In this document: positions 12,956 through 26,009 of the stretch, piece after piece | How positions within the stretch are numbered: position 1 is the first letter of the stretch | How the letters are laid out: each line of letters opens with the position of its first letter | Origin: Amblyornis subalaris | Lineage: Eukaryota; Chordata; Aves; Passeriformes; Ptilonorhynchidae | NCBI GenBank assembly: GCA_018881555.1 | Contig: JACAXG010000165.1 | Span: 430,479 to 494,478, forward strand | Direction: 5' to 3' | Length of the DNA stretch: 64,000 bases | Made by a program: the position numbers and the translations under genes | The notes under the pieces: model-generated | What the model was told of the DNA's origin: nothing | Seen by the model: the letters and a program-made list of their open reading frames with translations, nothing else | Database searches by the model: none

Positions 12956-13265
12956 GCCAACACATCAGGAACTTGGAATGATTATGATAAAACCTGTGGG
13001 ACACCAAGGGCATCACTATGATTTGTGCTGTCTAAATGTTAATCAGAATAATAATGCCTATTGAGACAGCTGTTTTAAAAGGCTGTGATGTCGGAGTAAA
13101 AATTCCAATAAAACTCTATTAGCCCTTCCTCGTTACACTAATGGTGCCTGCTGCTAAAAGCCCCCTGCTATAGACACCCGTATTAATGGGCTTATTACAG
13201 GAAATAAAATCTGAGGCTGAACATTACAGTGAAGCCTGATTAATTCAGCAAGGTAATCTTTTTTT
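12956..13265. promoter_or_regulatory. candidate conserved non-coding element, AT-rich
   Basis: A 300 bp island rich in TAAT-type cores: TTAATCAGAATAATAATGCC, ACTCTATTAGCCC, GTATTAATGGGCTTATTACA and CCTGATTAATTCAGC. There is no repeat signature or coding frame. It is one of the longest low-GC islands in the window. Enhancer function is inferred. Confidence 0.4.
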
Positions 13266-14097
13266 TCTTCCCCCTCCTCTCTGCCTGTTCTTTTTCTCCC
13301 CCTCTTTATTTAATGAATGTACTTCTTGAACTGCCAACTTTTGAGCTTTTCATGGAGTTTGGGGATGATTTTAAACTGATCTCGTTCACAAAGAGATGAA
13401 TCTTTGCGCCAGCTCCTGGTGCAAATGGGGGGGAAGGTTTCTCAGATATCTCCATCAAACCAGGGAAGAGGAAAAGCAGCCAGGCTAGGAGTGAAGAGGT
13501 TAGGGAGTGGGGAACAATGGATATCCCATGGATATCCGCCTGAAGTGGTGGCTCTTGGGCTGGAACAAACCACTGCTTGTCACCACACAGGTGCATGTGA
13601 CATTGGCCAAGGTGAAGCTGCTGGGGGGCAGGCAGCAGCTGCCCTTAGCTGCTCCTTCCCGTGTCCTGTCTCTTTTGCTGTCACCTCTGTCCCTGCGGGA
13701 AGGTCTGCCCGGCTCTCGGGTTTGCAGGTGCCATCCCAAACCCAGCGTGGTGTCACCTGGCGAGGCTGGCACCCTCGGCTCGCGCTGAGAGGCAGAAACA
13801 CACTGACAGACACACCACCATTCATTCAGGCTATAAATAACTCCCATAAAAATCCTCTTCTTAGCCTTTTGTGTTCAGCCAAACCCTGCCAATGGGGAAG
13901 GAGACGGCATCTATTTTATGGGCGGCTGGAAGCCGGCTTTGCATTTTTCTGGCTCACGTAATCCCACAGGTACCCTGGTTTCTTTTCTTTTTTAACAGAC
14001 TTTTGATTCACATTCCTCCCAGCCAAGTTTAATTATGGCTTCAGCTCCAACTGCCCAGGGAGGGGAAGGGAAGAGGGCAGCTCTGCTGGCCTGTGCG
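13266..14097. other. intergenic sequence, no gene seen
   Basis: Starts with a pyrimidine-rich stretch (13258-13310). The patch CTATAAATAACTCCCATAAA near 13830 looks AT-rich and unique. Open frames here have no recognisable product. Confidence 0.4.
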
Positions 14098-14254
14098 AGG
14101 AGATGGGACATGGGGCAAGAAGGAGGGAGGGACGGGGGAGAGGGGGAGGGATGGGAGGAAAGAGAAGGAGGGAAAGCAGGAAGGAGAAGGCAGGCTGTAA
14201 AGAAGGAAGGAAGAGGAAAAGAAAGAGGAAAAGGAAAAAAAAGAAGGAAAGTGG
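14098..14254 (+). repeat. long purine (GA) tract
   Basis: About 150 bp made mostly of A and G, with GGAGGGAGGG and GGAAGGAAGA words. It is the longest polypurine tract in the window and could form triplex DNA. Confidence 0.85.
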
Positions 14255-17200
14255 AGCCCAGGTCTGTGCCTATCCTGGTAAGCCCAGAATAGTGTCCAGG
14301 TCCCAGACTGAGTTAACCACTGCATTTACTGAATTTTTAATAAACCACAGCAAGAAGCTGTGAACACTGAGCTTTAGGAGTGGTCTGGACATACTGGCTC
14401 ATGGGCTATTGAAGTCTGCAATTCCTTGACCTTAATTCCACAGGGATATGTTGCAGCCATACACGGGGCCAACACGCTACAGGCTGCTAATGATTTAATT
14501 ATCGTGTAGTTGAATTGCGCTGGAGAGAAGAAGATGGTGGGATTGCACAGTTCTTGCCAAACAATCTGCAGGGGTCTGCAGGTGGGCCTAAAGCTGAGGT
14601 GTCCCTCTGTAGATCTATGGCCTCCTTACCTTGAGAATTGTGGTGTTCTTGGACTGGGGATGGCTGGAGGTTTTTCCCCATCCCACCTGTGCCTACCATG
14701 CCTGTCAATGCAAACACCCCATTAACAGCAAGGATCTCTTCTCCCCCATACAATAACATAGCCAGTACTTGCTTGCTCACATGTCCACCCTACAAAAAGG
14801 ATGCCTTCAACATCACTGGTCCCTCAGACCTTGATGGACAGGTTCTTGCTGGGATCTCCTCACCATCACACCCTTATCAGTGCCATCTGGCAGTGAAGGT
14901 GAGGATCAGCATGGGAAACCCTGTGATGAGGGAAAACACTCAGGGGAGTAGTAAGAGGGGAGAAAAGCATACAGAAGGAAGGGAAAAAAAAGGTGAAGAA
15001 ATCAATTTAGTTACAATAAAGCCTCTTCCTGTATTAACTGCTAATCCACAAATACACAAACACACAGAGGGAGTCCTTGGAATAAAGGCATTTAATTAAG
15101 CTATTTGCTTGAAGCTGGCTCTGAAAGGTCTGGCACGATGGAGGAACAGGCACAGCGGGACCCTTGTGGGAGATGCTTGCCAGGACCACTGGTGACCTTC
15201 CCCCTTCGTTCAAGGCCGTGGAGCAGTGCTGTCCCATCCATGGGGACACGGCCCACCCTCCAGCCGCATCTGGACCTTGCTGAGCTTCCCTTTGCTGGTT
15301 GGGAAGAATATCTCCTGGCCCCCCATGGATGCTGAGGAGCTGACTTTTCATGATGTTTCCCATCCAGCTGGGGTGTGAACTGTTGGCATCACAGGGCCAT
15401 TTGCTCTTTCCTCCTCTCCTTTTCCTTGAGGGGAGGGGGCCGCCGTGAGGGGGGTTATAACTCTTCTCTCCTTTCATTTGATCTGCCAGCGGGCTCAGCA
15501 GGGGGAAGACCCTGTCTCGGCAGGCTGCCCATGAGATAAAAGGCAGAGAGGGCCAAGCCAAGACATTTTTTCCACTGTTCCCCCCACCCCTTCGCCCCTT
15601 CCTCCATCCCCCCGGTTTTCTTGGCAAAGGACGAAACAGGGAAATGAGCGCACTCCTTTCAAAGCCCTTCTTCTTTCAATATTGAACCGGGCCTGGATTC
15701 CCTTCTGGATGCCTGATTGCTGGCATTCCCGCTCCCCATGCAGCCTAAACTGTAACAGCTGAGGGCTGGGGATGCTGTTGGGGGACTGCAAGCACATGTG
15801 GGGAGGCTGTAAGGAAAACACAAGCCCCCTGCCTCCCACCCCAGTATGGGGCTGTGCTGCATGCCCTTGAGACCCCTTCCCTCAGGGCTCCCTCGGCCCC
15901 ATCGATGCTTTTGGTCTCTGAAGATCTGCTGCTCTGATATGTCATGAGTTGTGGGGTCTCTGGTCCTGGCAAGCTCATGGGTTGTGAGTTTTTGGCTGTG
16001 TCACTGTGTCCTGCAAAGCCTGTGCTAGGACAGGTCATGGGAACTAGCTCCACTGTCCTGGGATTCTTGTTAAGACTTGGGAATCCTGTCCTCCTCCAAA
16101 CTGGGATGAAAGCCACCCCAGGGAACCTGGCAGAATGCAGCCTGACTCCCACTTGCTGTGCTGGACTCAGCGGAGTGTTTCATTTTAACTTTTTCCAGAG
16201 ATTTTCTTTTGATTTCACCCTTTTCTACTTGATTTTTTTTTTTTTGAAGGAAGATAACGATCTTGCGTTTCCAAATGAAATCATTTGACACCTGGGTGGG
16301 GTGAGGGAGAAAAGATTTCTTTTTCACTTAAAGCTGTTGAAACAGGATAGCTAAAATGTTGCATGTTTTTTTTTTTTCCCCAGAAGGTTTTTGGAAAGAG
16401 AAATTTGTTTGAACTGACCTTTTCTTAGGAAGTGTTTTGATGAACTGGTATTTTCTAGATGAAAAAGCATTTCTGTCCGAAGTGTCTGGCCCTTCCCAAA
16501 GGAAAGGGCAGGAGCAGTGGGACCATGTGAGCTGAAGAGGGAGAGGCCTTGGTTTTGGGATTTCTCCAGCAGTCAGGGGACGGTGCTTGGTGTGGCATGG
16601 CAAATTTGGTGCCAGAACCCCGGGGATAATGACCAAAGTGGTGGGGACAGCTCTGGTGTGGTGGTTCTTCAGGGATGCTGGTGAGAGCAGTCCAGTGCTG
16701 CAAGGCAGCAAGGAAGGGGAGGTGGGATGGGGCAGGCCAGATCTCCAGCACAGCACTGCCCAATTCCTCCTTATCAGCCCTTTAGCATCTCTCATGCCTC
16801 TGTCACACTCTGTGTAACTTCCTGAGGAAATAGTGCAGCCCACTGGAGAGGTCTCGGTGTAAACCTTTAATAGCAGCCACTTCTAGTTATGCTTGAGATC
16901 CTTCAAGGCAGGAGGATTTGGATTTGTGATGGCACAGTGGGGCTGGAGGGCTGCTGGGTGTGATCCACAGTGCTCTTCCTGGGAGGGTCTTACTTTGGCA
17001 CATCCCCCAGACCCAAGTCCTGGCAACGCACATTCCCTGGGGCTGGAGAAACACAGTCTGCCTCTGCTCTGGCATGATCCTGCCTTACATCCAGCGTTGC
17101 AATAGGCTTTTCAGCTCCAACAGCCCAAGGATTGAGCTGGACATCCCATGGGGCAGCACTCAGATGCTCTGCAGAGCTGATGCCCCCACCTAGGGGCCCA

Positions 17201-17335
17201 CAGGGCCAGCGCAGCCCACACTGTCTCCACTCCCAGGAGGGTTACATCTCCTGTCCTGCATCCCTTGTGCACATGTGGGAGTTGGGGACGCGCCAGGGCA
17301 CACTCTCTTGGAGGTTGTTCCCCTTCTTTAATCCC
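14255..17335. other. intergenic sequence, no gene seen
   Basis: Holds a TAAT-rich patch at 14470-14530 (GCTAATGATTTAATTATCG), an A/G-rich patch at 14940-15000, and T runs near 16232 and 16366. No exon or recognisable repeat. Confidence 0.4.
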
Positions 17336-17600
17336 ATTTGGATGTCCTCATTTGCTGCTTTCCTGCACATCTCGTGCGGCATGTCGATTCGCTATCGCTC
17401 TGGTTTATTAATCAGAGTGTCAGGCAGGGGCAGATCAAATGGCTTACAAGAGCCTAAGTACGCTACAGCAACGCTATTATCTCTCTCCACTAAAATTCGT
17501 AATCTCCATGAAAAATTAGAGCAAGCTGCTCTGACAAGCCCCACTCTCCATATGCCCCACGAGCAGGACCCTAATTATTTTACCTTTCTTTAACTCTTTA
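17336..17600. promoter_or_regulatory. candidate conserved non-coding element
   Basis: Sequence with an unusual balance of AT-rich cores and isolated CpGs: CGTGCGGCATGTCGATTCGC, GTTTATTAATCAGAGTG, CGCTATTATCTC, ATTCGTAATCTCC and CCCTAATTATTTTACC. CpGs kept inside unique non-island DNA suggest constraint. I found no coding explanation across the whole block. Confidence 0.4.
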
Positions 17601-19185
17601 TTAATCCCATCCTCCACCAGCAGCCGCCTGTTATTTTGCCTGGGATTCATGCATTAACAAAAGGGATTGGCTTCACACACGCTTTTGAAACCCTGGTGCT
17701 CGCAGGCTGCAGATGTGAGACTGCTCTACTTGCATTGCAATGCCTGCCAGAGAGGTGAGCAGCTGCTTTTGCTCTTTTTGAGGGGTCCCTCACGCTTTTT
17801 GGGGCGACCTTCCCTGGCAGGGTGGCAGTGTGTGAGGATCCTTCCTGCAGTACCCAGCAGGTGGTGGTGATGTATAACTAGTTCCTCACAGCCTTTTCTT
17901 ATCGGAGGATTTTAATGTTTTATTCAGCTGCAGGTTGATGTTATCCATCTCTCGGGCTTCCATGGGGAGCTCACCCCATCACAAGACTTTTTTTTTCCAT
18001 ATTTTTCATGCTGGACACAGGCAGGGCTGGCATCCTTTGGTTCTCGTTCCACTTTTTGTGCTCTCCAGACTGTGCCATGTGCAGACTTTCATGTGGAGAG
18101 GAAACAAGAAAAACCTCTTATCACTCCTGCAAGTCTAGCTGACAGAGTCTTTCCACTCTTTGACTGCATTTAATACCTTTTATTTCACATCTTTCAGCAC
18201 TTTACAATAGAACCAAAAATATATATTATCCGTACTAATTCCTGTTTTGAAGGGATGGTGTCTGGAGGGAGAGAAATGATCGGCCTGGGACAGGGATGAT
18301 GCTGTGGGCATACCTGGGCAGAGAGGAACATGAGTGGCCTTGGAAGCTGGGATGCTCTTGTCCACTCTCTGGGGGTGACAAACAGTGCCATAGTTGTCAC
18401 CCAGTGCCTTCCAGGTGGCTGTTGGGCCAACTGGTGGCCTCTGGGGAAGGCACTGGGACAGATGCTGGGAAAACTCACTAGTTCTCCCAAGAGGTGCAGC
18501 CAGGCTGAACCAGAGGGACATGATGGGGCTGGGAGTGGAGAAATCAGGGATGCGGCTGCCAAAACCTTTGGTCAGGCTGGCCAGAGGAGGGGCACAGGGG
18601 AGCTGAGGGCATGCAGGCTGGTTGTGCCAGGCTGGAGCCTGTCTGGGTGTTGGTGAAGGGCTGGGACTGCAGGGGCTGGGTTCAGCTCAGCGCTGCTGGG
18701 TTTGCAGCTCCATTTCTCATCCCAGGCATGCTCAGTCTTCCAGCTGCACCCCATGGCCATCAGTACAGGACAGCTGAGGGGCACAGTGCTCCATCTCACT
18801 GCCCTTAAGTGTGGAAATACCCACAGACACCAAGGGAATTTTTAATTCTAGGAGCCACCTACTTCTCTAGAGAAGCCAGAGGTGTTCTTAAATTCAGCAT
18901 CCTGAATGACTGACCCCAATGCCACTGCTTTGCATGGGAAGTAACTGGTTCCTCTTTGCTTTTTACTGCCTGCCACGTTTACGTCCAGGTGTTTAACTCT
19001 GATCTTGGATTGATTTGAACTTATCCATTTTTGTTATGACAAGGGCCTCTGAGATGATGAAAAATTGACATGGTGTAATAGCAGAGAAACGTCTCTGGAT
19101 CTGCAGCCAATCTCTCCTGCAGTGTAGAAATGAAGCCCTCCGAACACTACAGAACATCTGAGCAAATTCAATAGTTTCTCATTTT
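17601..19185. other. intergenic sequence, no gene seen
   Basis: Unique-looking sequence. The segment 18170-18245 is AT-rich. No repeat, exon or RNA gene recognised. Confidence 0.4.
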
Positions 19186-19220
19186 TATATAGGTATATAT
19201 ATATGTGTGTGTACATGTGC
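19186..19220. repeat. TA/TG microsatellite
   Basis: An alternating pyrimidine-purine run: TATATAGG, then repeated TA, then repeated GT, ending at ACATGTGC. Confidence 0.9.
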
Positions 19221-20214
19221 ATAGCTCCACAATACTCGTATTAATATTCTCCACCCATTTCATTGCAGCATCTGCCCATCAGAGATGCAACTCCTAATGC
19301 CGTGGGCTAATGGGAAATGTTTTTATTTGTCCTTGTTATAAAATAGGTACCTCCGTATTAACTTTGCGGGGCATTATATTGATGTAGGGCAGTAAACTTT
19401 ATGGCAGATTTCACAACCCTGTTAAGTGCATCATCTTAGGCTGTAATATCTATCTGGGAAGACAAGTGAAACCCTTGCCAGCAATACATGCCTGGGAAGG
19501 TGGTGTGAAGCTGGGAGAGGAGAAGTGGTGCCAATACCTGCAGGATCCCGGGGTGTGCTGGAGGCTCTCCAGATCCCAGGGAAAGGGATCTGCTCGCTGT
19601 TGTTTGGCTGCTCAGAGAGTGTGAGCAGTGCCTGTGCCAGCAGTGATTGCATCCCTCGGGGTTCTGGCTGGCTGCTCCAGAGGCTGTTTGCTCTCCTGTC
19701 CCTCCGCCTTTCACATCCCCAGTAAATCTGACGTTATGCACACTGTGGCCGCTGGTCACAGATAACTGCTTAGCTTAAATCCTGCTTGAATTCCCTTGGC
19801 TTATCTGCTAAATGGGATCTCGGTTATAAATAGAGTCCTGCAGACATGAAGGCCTATTTGGGCAGGGGCTTGTTTGGCAAGGAGTTTTACAGAAGTTTGA
19901 GCAAATTGCTGGGGAGAAGCTGAGAGATAATAACAAGGAAAATGATATTAAACTGGCTTCTCTGCTTCCTCCTTATCCCTTAGCTGTTAGCAACTCACCA
20001 GGAGAGTACAGCTCTCAAGCAGACAAGGCATCATGGGTCTCCACAACTCCAGTTCAGCAGCTGCAGCTGTGAAATCCTGTCTCAAAGCCAGGAAATGGAG
20101 AGAAAGTTGTCCTCGTGTGTGCCCCCACGGCTGCCCTCAGAGAGGGATGGGTCTGTGCAGGGTGAAGAGGAGCCACATGCCCGCCTGCCCAGGCACCAGA
20201 GCCGCAAGGATGCT
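19221..20214. other. intergenic, AT-rich patches, no gene seen
   Basis: AT-rich patches at 19235-19420 (CGTATTAATATTCTCC, GGTACCTCCGTATTAAC) and 19770-19980 may be further non-coding elements. No coding signal. Confidence 0.4.
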
Positions 20215-20345
20215 GGCCCTCTCCCCCCAGCTCTTGGTGGCTGGCTGCCATCCCTGTCAGCTAATTGGGATGCTGATAATTATTAGTGTTTCATGATTTA
20301 ATTTGCTCCTCATTACAGTCTCTGCCTCAGCCTTAATGTGCTGAG
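20215..20345. promoter_or_regulatory. candidate conserved non-coding element
   Basis: A short island with several homeodomain-type cores in 70 bp: GCTAATTGGGATGC, GATAATTATTAGTG and TGATTTAATTTGC. No repeat signature. Regulatory role is inferred. Confidence 0.35.
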
Positions 20346-22384
20346 CAGATCCTTGCAAAAGATGGTAGGAGATGGAGGAGGTGATCCACACCCTTGCAGG
20401 ACACTGGTGAAACCAGATCGGATGCAGGGTGTGCCTGGGGGGACCAGGTCAAAACCCCATAGGTTTGGAGACACAGTGAAGACCAGGCAGGGCAATGGGT
20501 TAGCAAGGCTGGGCCTGCAACAAGTCAGAAGAATCCTAATTCTTCCGAAAGGCTTTGGGGTATGAGTTCAGCATCTGCAAAAGGCAACCATATGGGGGAT
20601 GTGTGTGTGTGCAGGAGAAAAGATTTGTAGGTGTATCTATCAAGCATTGCACAGTCACTCAGCGTGTTCGAGGTGAAAAACAACCAACAAATTCATTTAC
20701 TTGGATTGGCATAGGATAAACGTTGTGTGGGGAAATGAATCCGCTGGACAGGACGGTCGGTTGGTGTCTGGTGGTGAGATGGGAGTCTCCATCACAAGGG
20801 TTCTTGCTGTTGTGTCTTCAGCTGGGCCAGGAAACTCTGCCAAACATCATCTTGCTCAGCTCTTACAACCTGGCCGGCCATGATCCTACCTGAGCCCCCG
20901 GAGCAGGCATAATTCAGTACCACTGACACCTCAAGTACATGAAAAATGTCTCTCAAATCCCTTAACGACATGCAGAGGACAGTCCTACATGACCATTCCT
21001 ACTGGTGACCTACAAAACTCTTGTCTCTGCACAGGGAGGTCACTGCTGTGGCAGGGATGCTCTGAGACTTGCCTCCCAGGATGGAGATCAGCACTTTCAG
21101 GTACACAGACAGGGCAGGACCATCTGAAATTCCCACCTGAAGGGATCCTGTAAAAATTAGTCAGATACTTAATTGTGAAGTTGCCATGAGAGTGTTTGTA
21201 GCCAGCATGAATTGTGGGGACTTTTTCCATCCTTTTTCTTGCAAAGCTTTTTAATTTCTTTCCCTTGTCTCACAACCAAACCCCAGCAGGGAAGAGTCAG
21301 GTTTTCCTAGAGTGTTGGAGCTCTGGGGTGCTGCAGGGAAAGGACATTTGAGCAGACATTGCTGGCTGGAATTCGGCACCAAGACCCTTCCCTGTGCACA
21401 ATCCAGGATTCAGTTGCCAAATAAGTTTTGGGTTGGGCCAGATTTTCCCCAAGGCCAGAGGGACGGGTAGGAGAGGGACCTGGTGGCAGGGAACCTTGGA
21501 ATAACCTCTGGCTGGCTCAGTGCAAGCCCAGAGTGATGCCAGCGCCGCCTGGCACTGGGCTTGAACCAGGAGCACGGTGTGGTACCGATGGGAAACGGGA
21601 GAGGCAGCTTGACAGAGGGCAATTTGGGTAAAACAGCATCGAGAGTGTCAAAATAGATTTGTTTCCAATATAGAAAACACCTCCCCAGGGAGCATGAGGG
21701 AGACTTAGGAGTTGTTAGTTTTGGACGAGAGAGGCAGTGAATTTGATCTGCGAACAAAGGGGAACTGGCAACGCTGACAGCTTTTGCTCTGATTGCTTTG
21801 CTTCCTCTGTGCTGGGCTATGTCTTTTATTTTTTTTTTATCCTTTAATTTTTTTTTTTCCTTTTAATTTATTGAAATGCTCTGGATCTCAATTCGCTTTC
21901 TTTGCTCTTTACTTCTTATTGCTTTGGCTGAAACTTTAAATCCCCAGTATGCCTGGGATCAGGGCAAGAATAAAAATATCCCATGGAAAAACAAACCAAC
22001 CCAAGGACATGAAAACAAGCTGCAGCATTTCTGATGTTCAGTTTTGGTGGCAGAGGGTGGGTGTGTCTTGGGAGCAGGACAGGGACATGGGGGTGGAGGG
22101 CTGTTGCCAATCCCTGCACAATGGGGTGTCCAAAGTGAATTGGTGGGCTGTGCTCTGACTCCTGAGGATCAGGGTCTCTGCTAAAATCATCTGCCTGACT
22201 TGAAGGGCAGGATAAAGGAGAAATCTGCCTGCCAAGGGGTGAGGCTGGAGGCTTTTCCTGAAACTAAGAAAGTGCCAAGAAAGAAGCTTTGCCTTGTGAA
22301 ATGTCCTCTGAGAGCTGAAGGAACATTTGAGAAGTGGCTGACAAGCCACCTCCTTGTCTGATCCTGCTTTTTCAGAAACCAGCA
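20346..22384. other. intergenic sequence, no gene seen
   Basis: Contains a short TG run near 20600 and a T-rich stretch at 21820-21875. No exon or repeat family recognised. Confidence 0.4.
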
Positions 22385-22440
22385 TCCTTTTTCACAAGGG
22401 GAAACTGAGGCCCAGGGCAGTGATGTCGTATGAGAAGGTG
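22385..22440 (+). repeat. MIR-like SINE remnant
   Basis: GGGGAAACTGAGGCCCAGGG at 22398-22417 matches the MIR core word family. The rest of the element is too diverged to bound. Confidence 0.4.
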
Positions 22441-22656
22441 GGGAAGACTTGGAGCTGCACCCCACATTCCTGGGCATCAGCTGCTTTCCCTCTGTGCAGA
22501 CTGCTTGTGTAGTCAATGTGTCGCATTACTCCCCTTTCATCAGCCTGAAATTACCATTTGTAAAAAGGGGAAAGAAATCCAAATCTTTAAGAAGCCACTC
22601 AGGCTGTTATCTGAGGCTTGTTTCTTTTTTCGTTGGTTTGGGTTGGTTTTTTTGCC

Positions 22657-22700
22657 TTTTTTTTTTTTTTTTTTTGGTTGGCTTTCTTTTTTTTTTTTTT
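22657..22700. repeat. paired T homopolymers
   Basis: A 19-base T run (22657-22675) and a 14-base T run (22687-22700) are separated by GGTTGGCTTTC. They create false hydrophobic open frames on both strands. Confidence 0.95.
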
Positions 22701-25700
22701 AAATCAAAGGAACAGATGTTTCTTTTTGATATTAAATGGGCTGCAGGGCTGGATCCTGCTCTCGCTTCCAGCACTGTGTATCTGGAGTGAGGCAGGGATC
22801 CCTCCAGTGGCGAGAGGTGCTTCTCTGCAGTGCCTGACCCCATGAAACTTTGGGAAAGGGGGTTTCCCTTCTTTGTGACACCTTGCTATTAATGACATTA
22901 GTAACAGACGCATTTACAGCCTGCCTGCTGTGGAGTGGCTCTGAGAACGTTTCTCCTTCCTGATTGCTGTCATGTCTGCCTCAAAACAGGGTGGCTCTAG
23001 TTTTGCTGCAGCCTCCCCACGTGCCTTTGGCTTCTCTTTCAATAGTGCTTTTCTAGCTCCTTCCACGGCTGCCATTCAAAGAGAACCAGGGTGGACCATT
23101 GCAGCTCATCTCCCAGATTTCCTGGGGAAAAACATTTCGCAATGGGATCCCGAAGCCCTGCTCAACCTTAGCCTTTCTGTCAGTGTTGGCAGGTGCAGAT
23201 CAGCCTCCTGCAGCACCCTGTGTGCAGTGACTGGTTTGGAGGATGCTTTTCTGCAGCAGCTGGGCTGTTGTCACCTGTCTTGACCCTTCTTGGATTTCGG
23301 CTCCAAAGGAAATGTTGAGTAACTCTTTGCCCTGCCAGTGACCTTGAAGCACGGGACCAGGACCTTGTGTTCAGATGAAACCTCCTGCACACCCTGCATG
23401 GACATGGTCTGCTCTCAGGGTCTGATTCTGCCAGCTGCGATCTCTGGTCCGTGTCAAAGTTGGATTTGGCGCCTGGTAAACCAGCTGAGAAAGCTGGAGC
23501 TCAAGTAACGCTGCAGGTTCGTTCCCCATGGCTGCAGTTTCCCACTGCTTTCCCCAAAACAGGTGGTTGCTCTACAGATCATAACACACCCCGGCATCTG
23601 CCCGCAGGGTGTTTGAGCTGAGAGTGAGGAAGGAGCTCAGCAATGCGTGGTGCTGAACCTCCTCCTCCTCATCACCATCAGATTGGCAATGGGGGTGAGC
23701 AGGGCCAGGAGCTGCAGCGCATGGAGAGATGCATGGTGGAGGGAACAGCTTCTCAGTCCTGTCTCTTCAGGGCTCCCTGCCCTGAAAAGAGGGTAGATAC
23801 ACCCCAGAAATGCCTCACCCCAGACCTAAGATAATGAACATCAGGATCGCCCTGCTTCTTTGAGAAGCAGCACCTCAGGTGTGTCTGCTGCTTTTCTACC
23901 AATTTTAACACCGAATCTGGAAGAGAAAAACCATAAGTTGAGAGGGATGTGCTGGCCTTGAAAGTGCATGAGCGCTATTCCTGGCCACACTGCAAACAAT
24001 AGTCTCCATGCCCCTAGCTCCTGACAAAGCCCAAGCTGCTCTGTGAGGACAGTGGGCACTTTTCGGAAAAGGTTATGGACTCCCTGATCAATAGCTGAAC
24101 ACTCTCATTGCTCCACATTAGGGCTGAGGTATGGGGACTGTGGCTGGTTTGGTACAGAAAAGAACTATGGACTGGATCAGAAGCATCTAAGATGTCAGAA
24201 CCCCTTTAATCATGAAAATACAAAAGCAAGAATCTAGTCTGACCGCTTGGCTGTGCTGAAATAATAGCTCATTTAGAAGGTGGAATTTAAGCCTAAAAGC
24301 TAACATTTTTGGTGTGTATTTATAACTGGCAGGCACAGGGAACCTATCTACACTGCATTTAATTTCTTTCACGAGCTCCTTTGATCCAGGCATTACTGTC
24401 CAGGCGAAACTGGCACAAGTTCCATCACAGGCATGACCAACCATGCTGCTGTGAACTGCCCAGCACTGGAACGGAGAGTGGATGCATTATTCCTTTTAAT
24501 TGAGTGTCTGGGCTAGCTACACCAGCCAGAAATCTTGCTTCAGCTTGTCACCATGAGCTCATTACCTCCAAAATCCAAAGCCTTGCCTACCTTACGGAAA
24601 TGGAAAAATGGGGCACTTGCCAGGCGCCTGCAGCAGGTCTCAGCTGCGGCGTGTTGGGTGATGTGCAGGACAGTGCTGGGTGGGGAAGGGGAGACCCAGT
24701 TTGGCCAGGGTGGAGGCAGGGAGGTATTTGTGCCGGCTCTTGGATGCCCGTGGGATGTGTGGAGGCAAACCCCTGAAGAGAAGGGGATGGATTCTGGGTT
24801 TCCTGCATGTTACCACTCTGCCTGCCTGCCCCAGGCAGGAGGACTGTGAGCCCTGGGAAAATCAGGCATCCCTTTCTTTTGAAGGCAGGGAGATGACTGC
24901 TGGAATCACTGGTCCTGCTCCAAACTCCTCCTGCACTGGCCTTCAGGATAGAGTCATTCTTGCAAAGGAGATGCACTGTCAAGGGGTGGCCCATTTTGAG
25001 CACATCAGAGCCAAGCTGGATCAGAGATCCATGTGGGAGGGAAGACAAACCCACTACCTGAGGTCCTCCAGGAGCCCATGCCTAGCACACGCCCAGCAAA
25101 CCTGCTCCCTTTCCTAAATAATATTTCAGCCTACCACGAGCTCTGGGATTGCTAGAGCATGGCAAGTTCGGCTGCTGACTACTCCTCGTACTAAGATATA
25201 GCAAAGATCATATTTATTTCTTCTGCACCTTCTCCATGCCTTTATGGACTATCATTCTCCCTGGCTGTACACAACCTGTTTTCCAGGCAGCAGTGGCCCA
25301 TCTGACCAATTCCTCCTGGTGCAGAAGCTTTCCCAGACCTTGGATCGTCTCCATTTGGGCATCTGTGAGAGCGGAAGCATACACACTGTCCATGGATACA
25401 TTGTGGCATGGTGATGTTGGTGCTTAGCTATCATCCCCTGACAACCCCTACCGCTCCCTGGAGCAGCAGCACCCAGCTCATGAGCTTGGCAGTGCCCCAA
25501 ACAGCTTATTCCCGTTGTGTAAATCAACCTCATATCTCATTTGTCATCTCATTGATAAGCAGTTTTGGCAGGTCTTTTGGCAGCTTTTAAAGATCAGGTT
25601 ACCCTAAACGCGTGGTGCTGGCAGAAGATGTCACCTGAGTGTCTACGTCCTTCCCTAATTCATTCATGAAGAGACTGAGCAGTGCAGGTCCCTGTGCTCC

Positions 25701-26009
25701 CTCCTTGCAGGGCTCTGCCCCTCTGCTGGGAAACTGGCCATGCATCCCAGCCTGTTTGTCCATTTCTAACAGGGAGAAAACCTCTTCTGCCACCACCTCA
25801 GTTCCTTTCAGGCGTTGTTGGCTGCTCATCTTCAGGCTTGTTTTGAGGTGAGCCATAAGAAAGCTTGCGAAATGGGAACCTTTCCAAAACAAGGCATAGC
25901 AATGGTCCTCTGCTTTGTCCTGCTGTGGGCTTGTCCTCAACTGATCGTCTCCTGCATCTGGGGAGGAATAACCCCATGCACCAGCACAGAATGGGCCTGA
26001 CCACCTGGG
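22701..26009. other. intergenic sequence, no gene seen
   Basis: Mostly unique text. The stretch 25645-25720 (near TTCATTCATGAAGAGACTGA) could be a decayed antisense CR1 piece but is too diverged to call. No gene. Confidence 0.4.

Noticed and set aside
22449..22845. Hydrophobic open frames that look like membrane proteins
   Set aside because: The Phe and Lys runs come from the two T homopolymers, not from coding selection.
25645..25850. Possible antisense CR1 piece
   Set aside because: Only one short phrase resembles CR1 and the rest does not continue, so I did not call it.
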